A stretch of 64,000 nucleotides of DNA, taken from an uncultured Bacteroidia bacterium. GTDB lineage: Bacteria; Bacteroidota; Bacteroidia; Bacteroidales; UBA932. The stretch lies in assembly GCA_902789445.1 (NCBI GenBank), contig CADAOB010000001.1:124001-188000 (forward strand), read 5' to 3'. The translations under genes and the position numbers were made by a program. Below the pieces are notes generated by a model. That model was given only the letters and a program-made list of their open reading frames with translations. It was not told the DNA's origin and searched no databases. Positions 17,905 to 27,160 of this stretch are shown one piece after another (within the stretch, counting starts at the first letter, position 1; every line of letters starts with the position of its first letter).

Positions 17905-18498
17905 ATGATGGAAACGGAACGCCATCCCTTCGAACCTTTCCTGCCGGAGCAGGCGCGGATCCTTTTTCTCGGCAGCTTTCCGCCGCAGCCGAAGCGGTGG
18001 TCGATGCCGTTCTATTACCCGAACTGGAACAATGATTTCTGGCGCGTGATGGGCCTGCTGTTTTTCGACGACAAGGACCATTTCAATCTTCCGGGGCAGA
18101 AGCGCTTCGACCAGCCCCGGGTAGAGGCTTTCTGCCGGGAACAGGGGATTGCGCTCTACGATACGGCCTGCGAAGTCCGGCGCCTGAAAGACAACGCCTC
18201 CGACAAGTTCCTCGAAGTCGTCACACCGACCGATCTGCCGGCGCTGCTGGCGCGCATCCCCGCCTGCCGGACGCTGGTGGCCACCGGCCAGAAAGCCACC
18301 GATCTGATCGTCGAAAACTTCGGCTGCGCCGAACCGCCCGTCGGCGGCCATGTCGAAATCACAATCGGTCAGGACCTTTTCGCAGCAGCGGAGCGTGGTG
18401 CCCGGACCCTGCAGCTGTGGCGCATGCCCTCCACCTCCCGTGCCTATCCGCTCGCCCTCGACCGGAAAGCGGCCTTCTACCGCCGGCTGTGGCCTTAG
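17905..18498 (+). CDS. Uracil-DNA glycosylase superfamily protein
   Basis: 197 residues. ILFLGSFPPQPKRW near the N-terminus, followed by FYYPNWNNDFWRVMG, and the C-terminal MPSTSRAYPL motif fit the MUG-like branch of the UDG superfamily (bases excised from mismatches or damaged DNA). The final motif corresponds to the DNA-binding HPSP/MPSTS loop. Start is either the ATG at 17905 or that at 17908. It overlaps the convergent gluconate permease gene by 4 bp. The substrate range cannot be read from sequence. Confidence 0.85.
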   Translation: MMETERHPFEPFLPEQARILFLGSFPPQPKRWSMPFYYPNWNNDFWRVMGLLFFDDKDHFNLPGQKRFDQPRVEAFCREQGIALYDTACEVRRLKDNASDKFLEVVTPTDLPALLARIPACRTLVATGQKATDLIVENFGCAEPPVGGHVEITIGQDLFAAAERGARTLQLWRMPSTSRAYPLALDRKAAFYRRLWP

Positions 18499-19853
18499 AA
18501 AAGCAGACTGAGCAAAAAGACTTCCAGCATCGCGGCCAGGCCGATGACCAGCGTCAGCAGGGTCTGGGTGCGGTAGCCATTGCCTACGCTCAGGCGGCCG
18601 AAGCTGGTGACGACCCAGAAATAGGAATCGTTGGCGTGGGAGACCGTCATCGCGCCGGCGCCGATGGCGACGACGACCAGGGCGGCATCGACCGGCGTGG
18701 CGAAGCCGAGCGCGGCCATCAGGGGTGCGATGATGCCGGCCGTGGTGGTGATGGCGACGGTAGAAGAGCCCTGCGCCGTCTTGAGAATCGCCGCCAGCAG
18801 GAACGGGAAGAAGATGCCGATGCTGCGGAATGCCTCGGCGTGCGACGTGATATAGTTCACCATATCGGACGATGCGATGACTTTGCCCAGCACGCCGCCT
18901 GCGGCGGTGACGAACAGGATGGGTCCGACCGTCTTCAGCGTGTCGTTGGTCAGTCTGTAGAAAAGGTCCCCTTTGCGGGCGGTAAACAACTGGAGAATGG
19001 CCAGCCCGGCTCCCACGGCCAGCGCCATGACCGGCGTTCCCAGGAAGAGGGAAAGGTCGGCGGCCCGGCCCGTCCAATGGGCCATGGCCACCACCGATGA
19101 CAGTGCCATCAGGAGGATCGGCACGACGAGCGGAGCGAGGGCGTTCAGCGCGGAAGGGAGCTTGCCGAAGCCGGCCTTGAGCTCTTCGTAGCTCTTGACC
19201 GGATCGGTGTCCGGCGCGGATTCGTCATCGCTGTGCACTTTCCGGCCGATGTGCCGGGCGAAGAAATAACCGGCGATCAGCGGGAAGATGGAACAGAGCA
19301 CGCCGATGCCGATGACCAGCAGCAGGTTGTTCTCCAGGCCCAGCGACTGGGCTGCGGCCAGCGGCCCGGGCGTGGGCGGGATGAACACGTGGGCCACATA
19401 GAGGCCGCACGAAAGGCAGACCGTCATCGTGACGCTCGAAGCGCCCGTCCGGCGGACCATCGCCCGGCGGATCGGATCGAGGATCACGAAGCCGCTGTCG
19501 CAGAACACGGGGATCGATACGACCCAGCCCATCAGCTCCATCGCCAGCGCCGGCCGTTTCTGCCCGACCAGGCGGATGACCAGGTCGGCCAGCTTCAGCG
19601 CCGCCCCCGTCTTTTCCAGCACCGCCCCGATGAAAGCACCCAGGATGATGACAATTCCGATGGAGGTAAATGTCGATGCGAACCCGCTGCCGATCACCCC
19701 GGGGATCTGTTTCAGCGGAATTCCCGCCAGCAGGGCCAGGACCAGCGAGATAAGCAGAATGGCCAAAAACGGATGTACCTTCAGCTTCGAAATGAGCAGG
19801 ATCATGGCCACGATGGCCACGATGAAGGCGATGATGAGGAAAATACCGGTCAT
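18495..19853 (-). CDS. GntP-family gluconate:H+ symporter
   Basis: 452 residues from the ATG at 19853 (MTGIFLIIAFIVAIVAMILL), a normal GntP length; the upstream open frame is spurious. About 12 hydrophobic segments. Family motifs include FIPPTPGPLAAA, AIGAGAMTVSHANDSYFW and GSSTVAITTTAGI. It imports gluconate or a related sugar acid. No gluconate kinase or regulator is adjacent, so it stands alone. It is divergent from the MATE gene, with 45 bp between starts. Confidence 0.9.
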   Translation of the reverse strand: MTGIFLIIAFIVAIVAMILLISKLKVHPFLAILLISLVLALLAGIPLKQIPGVIGSGFASTFTSIGIVIILGAFIGAVLEKTGAALKLADLVIRLVGQKRPALAMELMGWVVSIPVFCDSGFVILDPIRRAMVRRTGASSVTMTVCLSCGLYVAHVFIPPTPGPLAAAQSLGLENNLLLVIGIGVLCSIFPLIAGYFFARHIGRKVHSDDESAPDTDPVKSYEELKAGFGKLPSALNALAPLVVPILLMALSSVVAMAHWTGRAADLSLFLGTPVMALAVGAGLAILQLFTARKGDLFYRLTNDTLKTVGPILFVTAAGGVLGKVIASSDMVNYITSHAEAFRSIGIFFPFLLAAILKTAQGSSTVAITTTAGIIAPLMAALGFATPVDAALVVVAIGAGAMTVSHANDSYFWVVTSFGRLSVGNGYRTQTLLTLVIGLAAMLEVFLLSLLF

Positions 19854-19884
19854 AACGAAGCGCAAGTTACAAAAAAAAGATTCG

Positions 19885-19892
19885 TATCTTTG
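19885..19892 (+). promoter_or_regulatory. -7 promoter box for the MATE transporter gene
   Basis: TATCTTTG, a perfect TAnnTTTG match, ends 6 bp before the ATG at 19899, so the message is probably nearly leaderless. Confidence 0.65.
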
Positions 19893-19898
19893 CAATCT

Positions 19899-21257
19899 AT
19901 GGCAGAAAACATTCCCCTTGAACTTGGTACCGAGAAGGTCGGCAAACTGCTGAAGAAGTACGCGATGCCGGCAATCATCGCGATGACGGCCTCCTCGCTC
20001 TACAATATGGTGGACAGCATCTTCATCGGACAGGGATGCGGCCCGATGGCCATTTCCGGTCTGGCGCTGTGCTTCCCGCTGATGAACCTGTCCTCGGCTT
20101 TCGGCACGCTCGTGGGTGTCGGCGGCGCGACGCTGATCTCCGTCCTGCTGGGCCAGAAAAATTATCCCGTGGCAAAAAAGGTCCTGAGCAATGTCTTTAT
20201 CCTGAACATCCTGATCGGCCTCGTTTTTTCCGCAGTATCGCTGTTTTTCCTCAATCCGATCCTGCGTTTCTTCGGCGCGAGCGACGCCACGCTGCCCTAT
20301 GCCCGCGACTACATGATCCCAATCCTGATCGGAAACATCATCACGCATCTATATTTCGGCCTGAACTCCATTGTCCGCGTGTCGGGCCATCCGCAGAAAG
20401 CGATGTTCGCCACGATTCTGACGGTGACGCTCAATACGATCCTTGACCCGATCTTCATCTTCGTGTTCAAGCTCGGAATCCAGGGCGCGGCCATCGCCAC
20501 GGTCCTCTCGCAGTGCGTCTCCCTGGTGTGGATCATGCGCATCATCTGCGACAAACGCGAGTTCCTGCATCTCTCGCGTGAAACCTTCGGCCTGGACTGG
20601 GCCATCGCCCGCCGCTCGCTTTCAATCGGCCTGGCTCCGTTCCTGATGAACGTGGCTTCCTGTTTCGTGGTGATTTTCATCAACAACCAGTTCAAACGCT
20701 ACGGCGGCGACCTGGCCATCGGCGCCTACGGCATCGTGAACCGTCTGGTATTCCTTTTCCTGATGATCGTGATGGGCTTCAACCAGGGTATGCAGCCGAT
20801 TGCGGGTTACAACTATGGCGCAAAACAGTATGACCGTGTGCTGGAGGTGCTCAACCTGACCATCAAGTGTGCCTGCATCGTGACCCTGACCTGTTTTATT
20901 GTGGGGATGGCCTTCCCGCGTGCAGCGGTCTCGCTCTTTACGCACGATGAAGAGTTGATCGGCCTGGCGGCCCGCGGCTTCCGCATTACGGTCCTTCTGT
21001 TCTTCATCATCGGCCGGCAGATGGTCATTTCCAATTTCTTCCAGAGCATCGGCCTGGCCAACAAGGCGATTTTCCTCTCGCTGTCGCGCCAGCTGATCTT
21101 CCTGCTGCCCTTCCTGGCCATCCTGCCGCTCTGGTTCGGCGCAGACGGGGTCTGGCTCAGCATGCCGGCTTCCGACCTGGCGGCGCTGGTGGTTTCCGAG
21201 ATCATGCTCGCCCGCCTGAAGAAGAGTTTTAGACAAGAACAAGAAGCAAAAGCATAA
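19899..21257 (+). CDS. MATE-family multidrug/Na+ antiporter
   Basis: 452 residues from the ATG at 19899 (MAENIPLELGTEKVGKLLKKYAMPA), the usual MATE length; the open frame to 19233 is a shadow of the permease gene. Twelve predicted helices in two halves. Family motifs: MVDSIFIGQGCGPMAISGLAL in the first helix pair and GFNQGMQPIAGYNYGAKQYDRV, the typical start of the second half. It exports cationic drugs or metabolites in exchange for Na+ or H+. The cytidylate-kinase-like gene starts 1 bp downstream. Confidence 0.93.
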   Translation: MAENIPLELGTEKVGKLLKKYAMPAIIAMTASSLYNMVDSIFIGQGCGPMAISGLALCFPLMNLSSAFGTLVGVGGATLISVLLGQKNYPVAKKVLSNVFILNILIGLVFSAVSLFFLNPILRFFGASDATLPYARDYMIPILIGNIITHLYFGLNSIVRVSGHPQKAMFATILTVTLNTILDPIFIFVFKLGIQGAAIATVLSQCVSLVWIMRIICDKREFLHLSRETFGLDWAIARRSLSIGLAPFLMNVASCFVVIFINNQFKRYGGDLAIGAYGIVNRLVFLFLMIVMGFNQGMQPIAGYNYGAKQYDRVLEVLNLTIKCACIVTLTCFIVGMAFPRAAVSLFTHDEELIGLAARGFRITVLLFFIIGRQMVISNFFQSIGLANKAIFLSLSRQLIFLLPFLAILPLWFGADGVWLSMPASDLAALVVSEIMLARLKKSFRQEQEAKA

Positions 21258-21258
21258 T

Positions 21259-21894
21259 ATGGAATCCCATCTGATCATCTCCATCGGACGCCAGATCGGC
21301 GCGGGCGGTCTCGGTGTCGCCCGCCGGCTCTCGGAAGAATTCGGCCTCAAAGTCTATGACAAGGAACTCCTTGTCGAGGTGGCCCGCGAGAGCGGCCTCG
21401 ACGAAAGCTGCTTCCAGCAGCGCGACGAGCATTCTTCCCGGGGCTTCCGCACGGCGCTCCAAAGTTTCCGCTCCCTGCTCGGCCTCTACAATCGGGCGGG
21501 GACCAATACGGTCATGACGGAAGAACAGCTCTTCAAGATCCAGAGTGAGGTGATGCGCGGCATCGCAGCCAAGGAAGACTGCATCATCGTGGGTCGCTGC
21601 GCCGACTATATCCTGCGCGACGAGCCGCGGCTGGCGACGTTCTTCATCTGCGCCGACCTGGAAAGCCGCGTCCGCAACCTGATGAAGGTGGGCGGCAAGA
21701 CGGAGGAGGAAGCCCGCCGCTTCATCGAGCTGGGCGACCGCAAACGGGCCGAATACTACAACTACTATACTTTCAAGCGCTGGGGCGACTCGGCCAGCTA
21801 CGACCTGTGCATCGATGCCACCAAGCTCGGCGATGATGTCGAGCGGGTCGTCGATCTGATCAAATACTATCTGAAGCAACGCAATTTGATTTGA
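21259..21894 (+). CDS. Cytidylate kinase-like family protein
   Basis: 211 residues. The N-terminus IISIGRQIGAGGLGVARRLS is the modified P-loop of the cytidylate kinase-like family (PF13189), where the canonical GKS/T is replaced. VGRCADYIL and the helical lid with ...RKRAEYYNYYT also fit. The true cytidylate kinase is a different family, so CMP kinase activity should not be assumed. It is translationally adjacent to the MATE gene, a pairing that suggests co-transcription. Confidence 0.85.
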   Translation: MESHLIISIGRQIGAGGLGVARRLSEEFGLKVYDKELLVEVARESGLDESCFQQRDEHSSRGFRTALQSFRSLLGLYNRAGTNTVMTEEQLFKIQSEVMRGIAAKEDCIIVGRCADYILRDEPRLATFFICADLESRVRNLMKVGGKTEEEARRFIELGDRKRAEYYNYYTFKRWGDSASYDLCIDATKLGDDVERVVDLIKYYLKQRNLI

Positions 21895-21903
21895 AAATAT
21901 TAA

Positions 21904-21955
21904 GGGAGATCTATATATGTTCTGCGAAGGTGAGCAGAACATATATAGATCTCCC
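21904..21955. promoter_or_regulatory. Perfect 22-bp inverted repeat upstream of ettA
   Basis: Two 22-base arms, GGGAGATCTATATATGTTCT plus GC and its exact complement, enclose an 8-base loop (GAAGGTGA). No T tract follows on either strand, so it is not an obvious intrinsic terminator. It lies between the kinase stop (21894) and the ettA start (21976). It could be an operator, an RNA stem controlling ettA, or a mobile REP-like hairpin. Confidence 0.85.
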
Positions 21956-21975
21956 GTGACCAAACGCTTTCTATT

Positions 21976-23652
<1,677 letters not shown>

Positions 23653-23655
23653 ACG

Positions 23656-23689
23656 AAGAAGCCTCCGGCCGTTGCGCCGGAGGCTTCTT
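23656..23689 (+). terminator. Intrinsic terminator between ettA and rpsU
   Basis: A 14-bp perfect stem (AAGAAGCCTCCGGC and complement) with a 6-base loop. It is placed 3 bp after the ettA stop and 26 bp before the rpsU stop, so it can serve both convergent genes; AA/TT-rich ends are present in both directions. Confidence 0.8.
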
Positions 23690-23715
23690 GCTATATAAGG
23701 GTTAAAAGGAATGGC

Positions 23716-23907
23716 TTACTCGTCCTGGAGCTGCAGCTTCTGCACGTAGATGGCCTTGTTCATCATCTCGCGTTTCTTCACGGACGGTTTCTCAAACGTC
23801 TTGCGGGAGCGGAGCTCGCGGATGACACCCGTTTTCTCGAATTTACGTTTGAATTTCTTCAGCGCACGTTCGATGTTCTCACCTTCTTTGACCTGTACGA
23901 TAATCAT
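23716..23907 (-). CDS. rpsU: 30S ribosomal protein bS21
   Basis: 63 residues from the ATG at 23907 (MIIVQVKEGENIERALKKFKR), canonical for bS21. The start is fixed by a strong Shine-Dalgarno sequence, AAGGAGGTG, ending 9 bases upstream, unusual in this window where most genes lack one. In Bacteroidota, bS21 helps occlude the anti-SD of 16S rRNA, and rpsU keeps a strong SD, which gives a route to autoregulation; that is established knowledge for Flavobacteria relatives. A -7 box TACCTTTG lies at 23938-23945. Confidence 0.96.
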   Translation of the reverse strand: MIIVQVKEGENIERALKKFKRKFEKTGVIRELRSRKTFEKPSVKKREMMNKAIYVQKLQLQDE

Positions 23908-23916
23908 TTGCTTACA

Positions 23917-23924
23917 CCTCCTTT
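23917..23924 (-). promoter_or_regulatory. Strong Shine-Dalgarno sequence of rpsU
   Basis: Minus-strand AAGGAGG followed by TGTAAGCAA and the ATG. It decides the start codon and is the likely control site for bS21 autoregulation. Only hpf (GGAGG at 24872-24876) shows a comparable site among genes that I checked. Confidence 0.8.
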
Positions 23925-23937
23925 TTTCTTGGGGACG

Positions 23938-23965
23938 CAAAGGTATGAAAAATTTCTTACATTTG
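23938..23965. promoter_or_regulatory. Divergent -7 boxes for rpsU and the Xer recombinase gene
   Basis: Minus strand TACCTTTG at 23938-23945 serves rpsU. Plus strand TACATTTG at 23958-23965 ends 5 bp before the recombinase ATG at 23971. Both match TAnnTTTG; the two promoters are only 12 bp apart. Confidence 0.6.
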
Positions 23966-23970
23966 TAAAA

Positions 23971-24891
23971 ATGTTGACAGAAAACTTTGTCCGATACCTG
24001 CAGACCGAGCGCCGTTTCTCGCCCCGGACGGTCCGGCTCTATGAAGAAGCCGTGACCGAATTCTACGATTTCATGGAGATGGAGACCGAGACGACCGAGG
24101 GCATCAGCCCGCAGCATATCCGCAGTTTCATCGCGTACGGCCTTGATACGGGCCATTCGGCACGCACCATGAATCTCAAGCTCTCCGCGCTCAGTACCTG
24201 GTGCAACTGGCTGATGCGGCAGGGCCGGCTGGCGAGCAATCCGGTCCGCAAGGTGCCCCGCCCGAAACAGGAAAAGAAGCTGCCCCAGTTCTATACCGAA
24301 AAGGCCCTGGACAATTATTTCGACGAAAGCCGCCGCCGCGTGGAGGAGAATCCCGACGATTTCCGGATCTTCCGCGACCGCATGATCCTGGTCATCCTCT
24401 ATGCCACCGGCATGCGCCGTGCCGAGCTGTGCGGCCTGAAGATTTCGGATTTCGACAGCAAGCGCAGCCTGTTCCGCGTGCTGGGCAAAGGTGATAAATT
24501 ACGCGAAATCCCTGTTCCCGCTTTGATTTGTCAGGAGATTTTGCTATATTTGGAAAAATTGGATGAGGCGTATCCCGCCAACCCCGAAGGAAAGTTCTTT
24601 CTCACCGACAAAGGCGCGCCGCTCTACCTGGGCTTCGTGGACAAGGTGGTCAGGCGCGAACTCTCCGGGGTGGAAGGCTTTACCGGCAAGAAGTCGCCGC
24701 ACGTGCTCCGGCATTCGCTGGCGACGCACCTGCTCAACCGGGGGGCCGACCTGGGCAGCATCAAGGAGATCCTCGGACACTCCTCGCTGGCCGCCACGCA
24801 GGTCTATACGCACAACTCGTTCGAACAGTTGAAAAAGATATATGTAACCGCTCATCCCAGAGCAAAAAACGGAGGTAACCATGGAAATTAA
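23971..24891 (+). CDS. Tyrosine recombinase XerC/XerD family
   Basis: 306 residues from the ATG at 23971 (MLTENFVRYLQTERRFS). The N-terminal SAM-like domain is followed by the catalytic domain with the expected residues: R in TGMRRAELCGL, K in LGKGDKLREIP, HVLRHSLATH, GH in ILGHSSLAATQ, and the nucleophile Y in VYTHNSF. Length and motifs fit chromosomal dimer resolution recombinases. No phage or integron gene is adjacent, and it sits in a translation-related block, so it is a core Xer protein rather than a mobile integrase. It overlaps hpf by 11 bp. Confidence 0.9.
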   Translation: MLTENFVRYLQTERRFSPRTVRLYEEAVTEFYDFMEMETETTEGISPQHIRSFIAYGLDTGHSARTMNLKLSALSTWCNWLMRQGRLASNPVRKVPRPKQEKKLPQFYTEKALDNYFDESRRRVEENPDDFRIFRDRMILVILYATGMRRAELCGLKISDFDSKRSLFRVLGKGDKLREIPVPALICQEILLYLEKLDEAYPANPEGKFFLTDKGAPLYLGFVDKVVRRELSGVEGFTGKKSPHVLRHSLATHLLNRGADLGSIKEILGHSSLAATQVYTHNSFEQLKKIYVTAHPRAKNGGNHGN

Positions 24892-25171
24892 AGTTCAGTC
24901 CATCAAGTTCGACGCCGACCAGAAACTCCTTGACTACATCGACAAGAAGGTCGGAAAGATTGAGAAATTCTATGACGGCATTGTCCGCACGGAGGTCGAT
25001 CTCTCCCTGCTGGCCGATCCGCAGAACAAGAACGTGAAGGTGCACGTATTCATTCCGGGCAACGAACTGGTTGTCGAGCGCAACAACGAGACCTTCGAGG
25101 GCGCCGTCAACGACTGCGTCGCCACGCTGAAAGACCTGCTCGTCTCCGAGAAGGAAAGAAGGTTCAAATAA
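24881..25171 (+). CDS. hpf: Ribosome hibernation promoting factor, short form (HPF/RaiA)
   Basis: 96 residues, the short HPF form without the C-terminal dimerisation domain. The fold is recognisable: MEIKVQSIKFDADQKLLDYIDKKV then alternating strand and helix, ending in ATLKDLLVSEKERRFK. It binds the 30S decoding centre in stationary phase. A clear GGAGG (24872-24876) sits 5 bases before the ATG, inside the recombinase gene. It overlaps the end of the convergent lipoate ligase gene by 8 bp. Confidence 0.92.
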   Translation: MEIKVQSIKFDADQKLLDYIDKKVGKIEKFYDGIVRTEVDLSLLADPQNKNVKVHVFIPGNELVVERNNETFEGAVNDCVATLKDLLVSEKERRFK

Positions 25172-26123
25172 GCAGGGATAAGAGTTCCTCAGGGCTGATG
25201 CCCGTGAAGTATTCGCCGGTCGCCACTTCCGAGAGGCGGCCGGCGATTTCTGTGCGCTCGTACGGACAGCCCTCCAGCTGTGCGCAGAAGCATTCTGTCG
25301 GGCGCTGGAAGAAATAGTCGCCGAAGATCTTCAGTCCGCTGATCCGGCCTTTCCGGACATCGAAATGCGCTTCCAGCAGGCCGCCGGGGAACTTCCGGAC
25401 ATTCGCGACGCTGCAGGCGGGCGAGGCCCCGAAGTTCCAGTCGGGATTGCCGAAGCGCGCTTCGCGCAGCTGCTCGATGGCGGCGCGGTCCTCGTCCGTA
25501 TAAAAGTAAGGTGTACACTGCAGTTCCGGGCTGATGCGGCCGGCCAGGCATTCGATGAAGCGCCGGACATCCATTTCCGCCGGCAGCAGTTCCGCCAGGT
25601 TGGCGACCCGGCTCCGGACGGACTGCACGGCCTTGCCGATGAATTTCTCGGGCCGCGGCTTCAGGGCGGCGGACAGCCGGTCGAAGGAGGCGTTGAAGAG
25701 CAGGGTGCCGTGCTCCAGGATGCGGCTCCCGTGCTTGCAGACGGCTGTCCCGGAAAACTTCCGGCCGTCCGGCAGGGTCAGGTCGTTCCGGCCGGAGCAA
25801 TGTCCTTCGATGCCGAGCGGGCGCAACGCATCCAGGATGACGTCGGTGAAACGCCGGTCCGTCAGGTCGAAAAAAGAATAGTTTACGTTGCCCAGGTCGT
25901 GGAATACAGCCCCGCCGCCCGTCATCCGCCGCACGACCGGAATCCGCTCGCGCTGTGTGAAGTCGAGGTCGATTTCGGCAAAGGCGTTCTGGTAGCGTCC
26001 GATGATCACGCTGTCGGCATTCTGCCACAGGCGGAAGAAGGGTTCTTCCCGCCGGGTCAGCAGATATTCCTCCGCGGCCAGGTTCCAGGCCGGGTCGGTC
26101 GTGGTATCGACGATCAGGTACAT
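25164..26123 (-). CDS. lplA: Lipoate--protein ligase A family
   Basis: 319 residues from the ATG at 26123 (MYLIVDTTTDPAWNLAAEEYLL). It attaches lipoate to E2/GcvH lipoyl domains. Motifs: RYQNAFAEID, RRMTGGGAVFHDLGNVNYSF (the lipoate-binding loop), KFSGTAVCKHG and HGTLLFNASFDRL. The C-terminal accessory domain is present (from about residue 230). It is the last gene of the hpt/adk-obgE-lplA operon, 14 bp after obgE. Confidence 0.93.
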   Translation of the reverse strand: MYLIVDTTTDPAWNLAAEEYLLTRREEPFFRLWQNADSVIIGRYQNAFAEIDLDFTQRERIPVVRRMTGGGAVFHDLGNVNYSFFDLTDRRFTDVILDALRPLGIEGHCSGRNDLTLPDGRKFSGTAVCKHGSRILEHGTLLFNASFDRLSAALKPRPEKFIGKAVQSVRSRVANLAELLPAEMDVRRFIECLAGRISPELQCTPYFYTDEDRAAIEQLREARFGNPDWNFGASPACSVANVRKFPGGLLEAHFDVRKGRISGLKIFGDYFFQRPTECFCAQLEGCPYERTEIAGRLSEVATGEYFTGISPEELLSLLI

Positions 26124-26137
26124 GGCGCGGGCCGGGA

Positions 26138-27145
26138 TCAGATTTCGGCGTTGAGCGTATTCCAGAGGATGTCCTTGAGCTCGGTGATGCCTTCTCCCGT
26201 GAGTGAGGAGATCAGTACGGACGGGACCTTGCGCGGAAGGTGGCGACGGATTTCCTTGCGGAGTTCGTCGTCGAGCATATCGCATTTGGTGATGGCCACT
26301 ACGCGCTGCTTGTCGAGCAGTTCGGGGTTGTAGAGCTTGAGTTCGCGCTGCAGGATGCGGTATTCCCCGGCGATGTCCTTGCTGTCGGCGGGAATCATGA
26401 ACAGCAGCATCGCATTGCGCTCGATGTGGCGCAGGAAACGCAGGCCCAGGCCCTTGCCCTCGTGCGCCCCTTCGATGATGCCCGGGATGTCCGCCATCAC
26501 GAACGATTTGTCTTCGTAGTAGCTGACGATGCCCAGCTGGGGTTCCAGCGTGGTGAAGGCATAGTCGGCAATCTTGGGCTTGGCCGCCGAGACGGCCGAA
26601 AGGAGTGTGGACTTGCCCGCATTGGGGAAGCCCACCAGTCCCACGTCGGCCAGCACTTTGAGTTCGAGCACGAACCAGCCCTCGACGCCCGGCTCGCCCG
26701 GCTGGGCGAAGCGGGGCGTCTGGTTGGTGGCGCTTTTGAAGAAATTGTTGCCCAGGCCGCCGCGGCCGCCTTTGCAAAGGATCTTCTCCTGTCCGTCCTC
26801 GAGTATTTCGAAAAGCACTTCCCCGGTCTCGCCGTCGCGGGCCACGGTGCCCAGCGGCACCTGGAGCACGATGTCGGCGCCCTGTTTGCCGTGTTTGAGC
26901 TGGCCGCTGCCGGCCCCGCCGTCCTCGGCCTTGATGTGCTTCTTGTACTTGAGGTGGATGAGCGTCCACATCTGCTTGTTGCCGCGCAGGATGATGTGGC
27001 CGCCCCGGCCGCCGTCGCCGCCGTCCGGGCCGCCCTTGGGCACATACTTGGCCCGGTGCAGGTGCATCGACCCGTTCCCGCCATCCCCGCTCTTGCAGAA
27101 AATGCGGACGTAGTCTATGAAATTGGTGCCGGTTTCGAAACTCAT
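26138..27145 (-). CDS. obgE: GTPase ObgE/CgtA
   Basis: 335 residues. The Obg domain is Gly-rich ([36 protein letters not shown]) and is followed by the G domain: G1 [11 protein letters not shown] near residue 166, G3 [13 protein letters not shown]4 TKCD, G5 SSLTGEG. The C-terminal OCT domain is missing, as is usual in many Bacteroidota. It acts in large ribosomal subunit assembly and stress response. It begins 15 bp after the adenylate kinase stop. Confidence 0.96.
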   Translation of the reverse strand: MSFETGTNFIDYVRIFCKSGDGGNGSMHLHRAKYVPKGGPDGGDGGRGGHIILRGNKQMWTLIHLKYKKHIKAEDGGAGSGQLKHGKQGADIVLQVPLGTVARDGETGEVLFEILEDGQEKILCKGGRGGLGNNFFKSATNQTPRFAQPGEPGVEGWFVLELKVLADVGLVGFPNAGKSTLLSAVSAAKPKIADYAFTTLEPQLGIVSYYEDKSFVMADIPGIIEGAHEGKGLGLRFLRHIERNAMLLFMIPADSKDIAGEYRILQRELKLYNPELLDKQRVVAITKCDMLDDELRKEIRRHLPRKVPSVLISSLTGEGITELKDILWNTLNAEI

Positions 27146-27160
27146 GGAGTCGGACGAAAT

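Noticed and set aside
23971..24891. Integrase of a mobile island
   Set aside because: The neighbours are housekeeping genes in normal composition, with no att or phage genes; a chromosomal Xer protein is the simpler reading.
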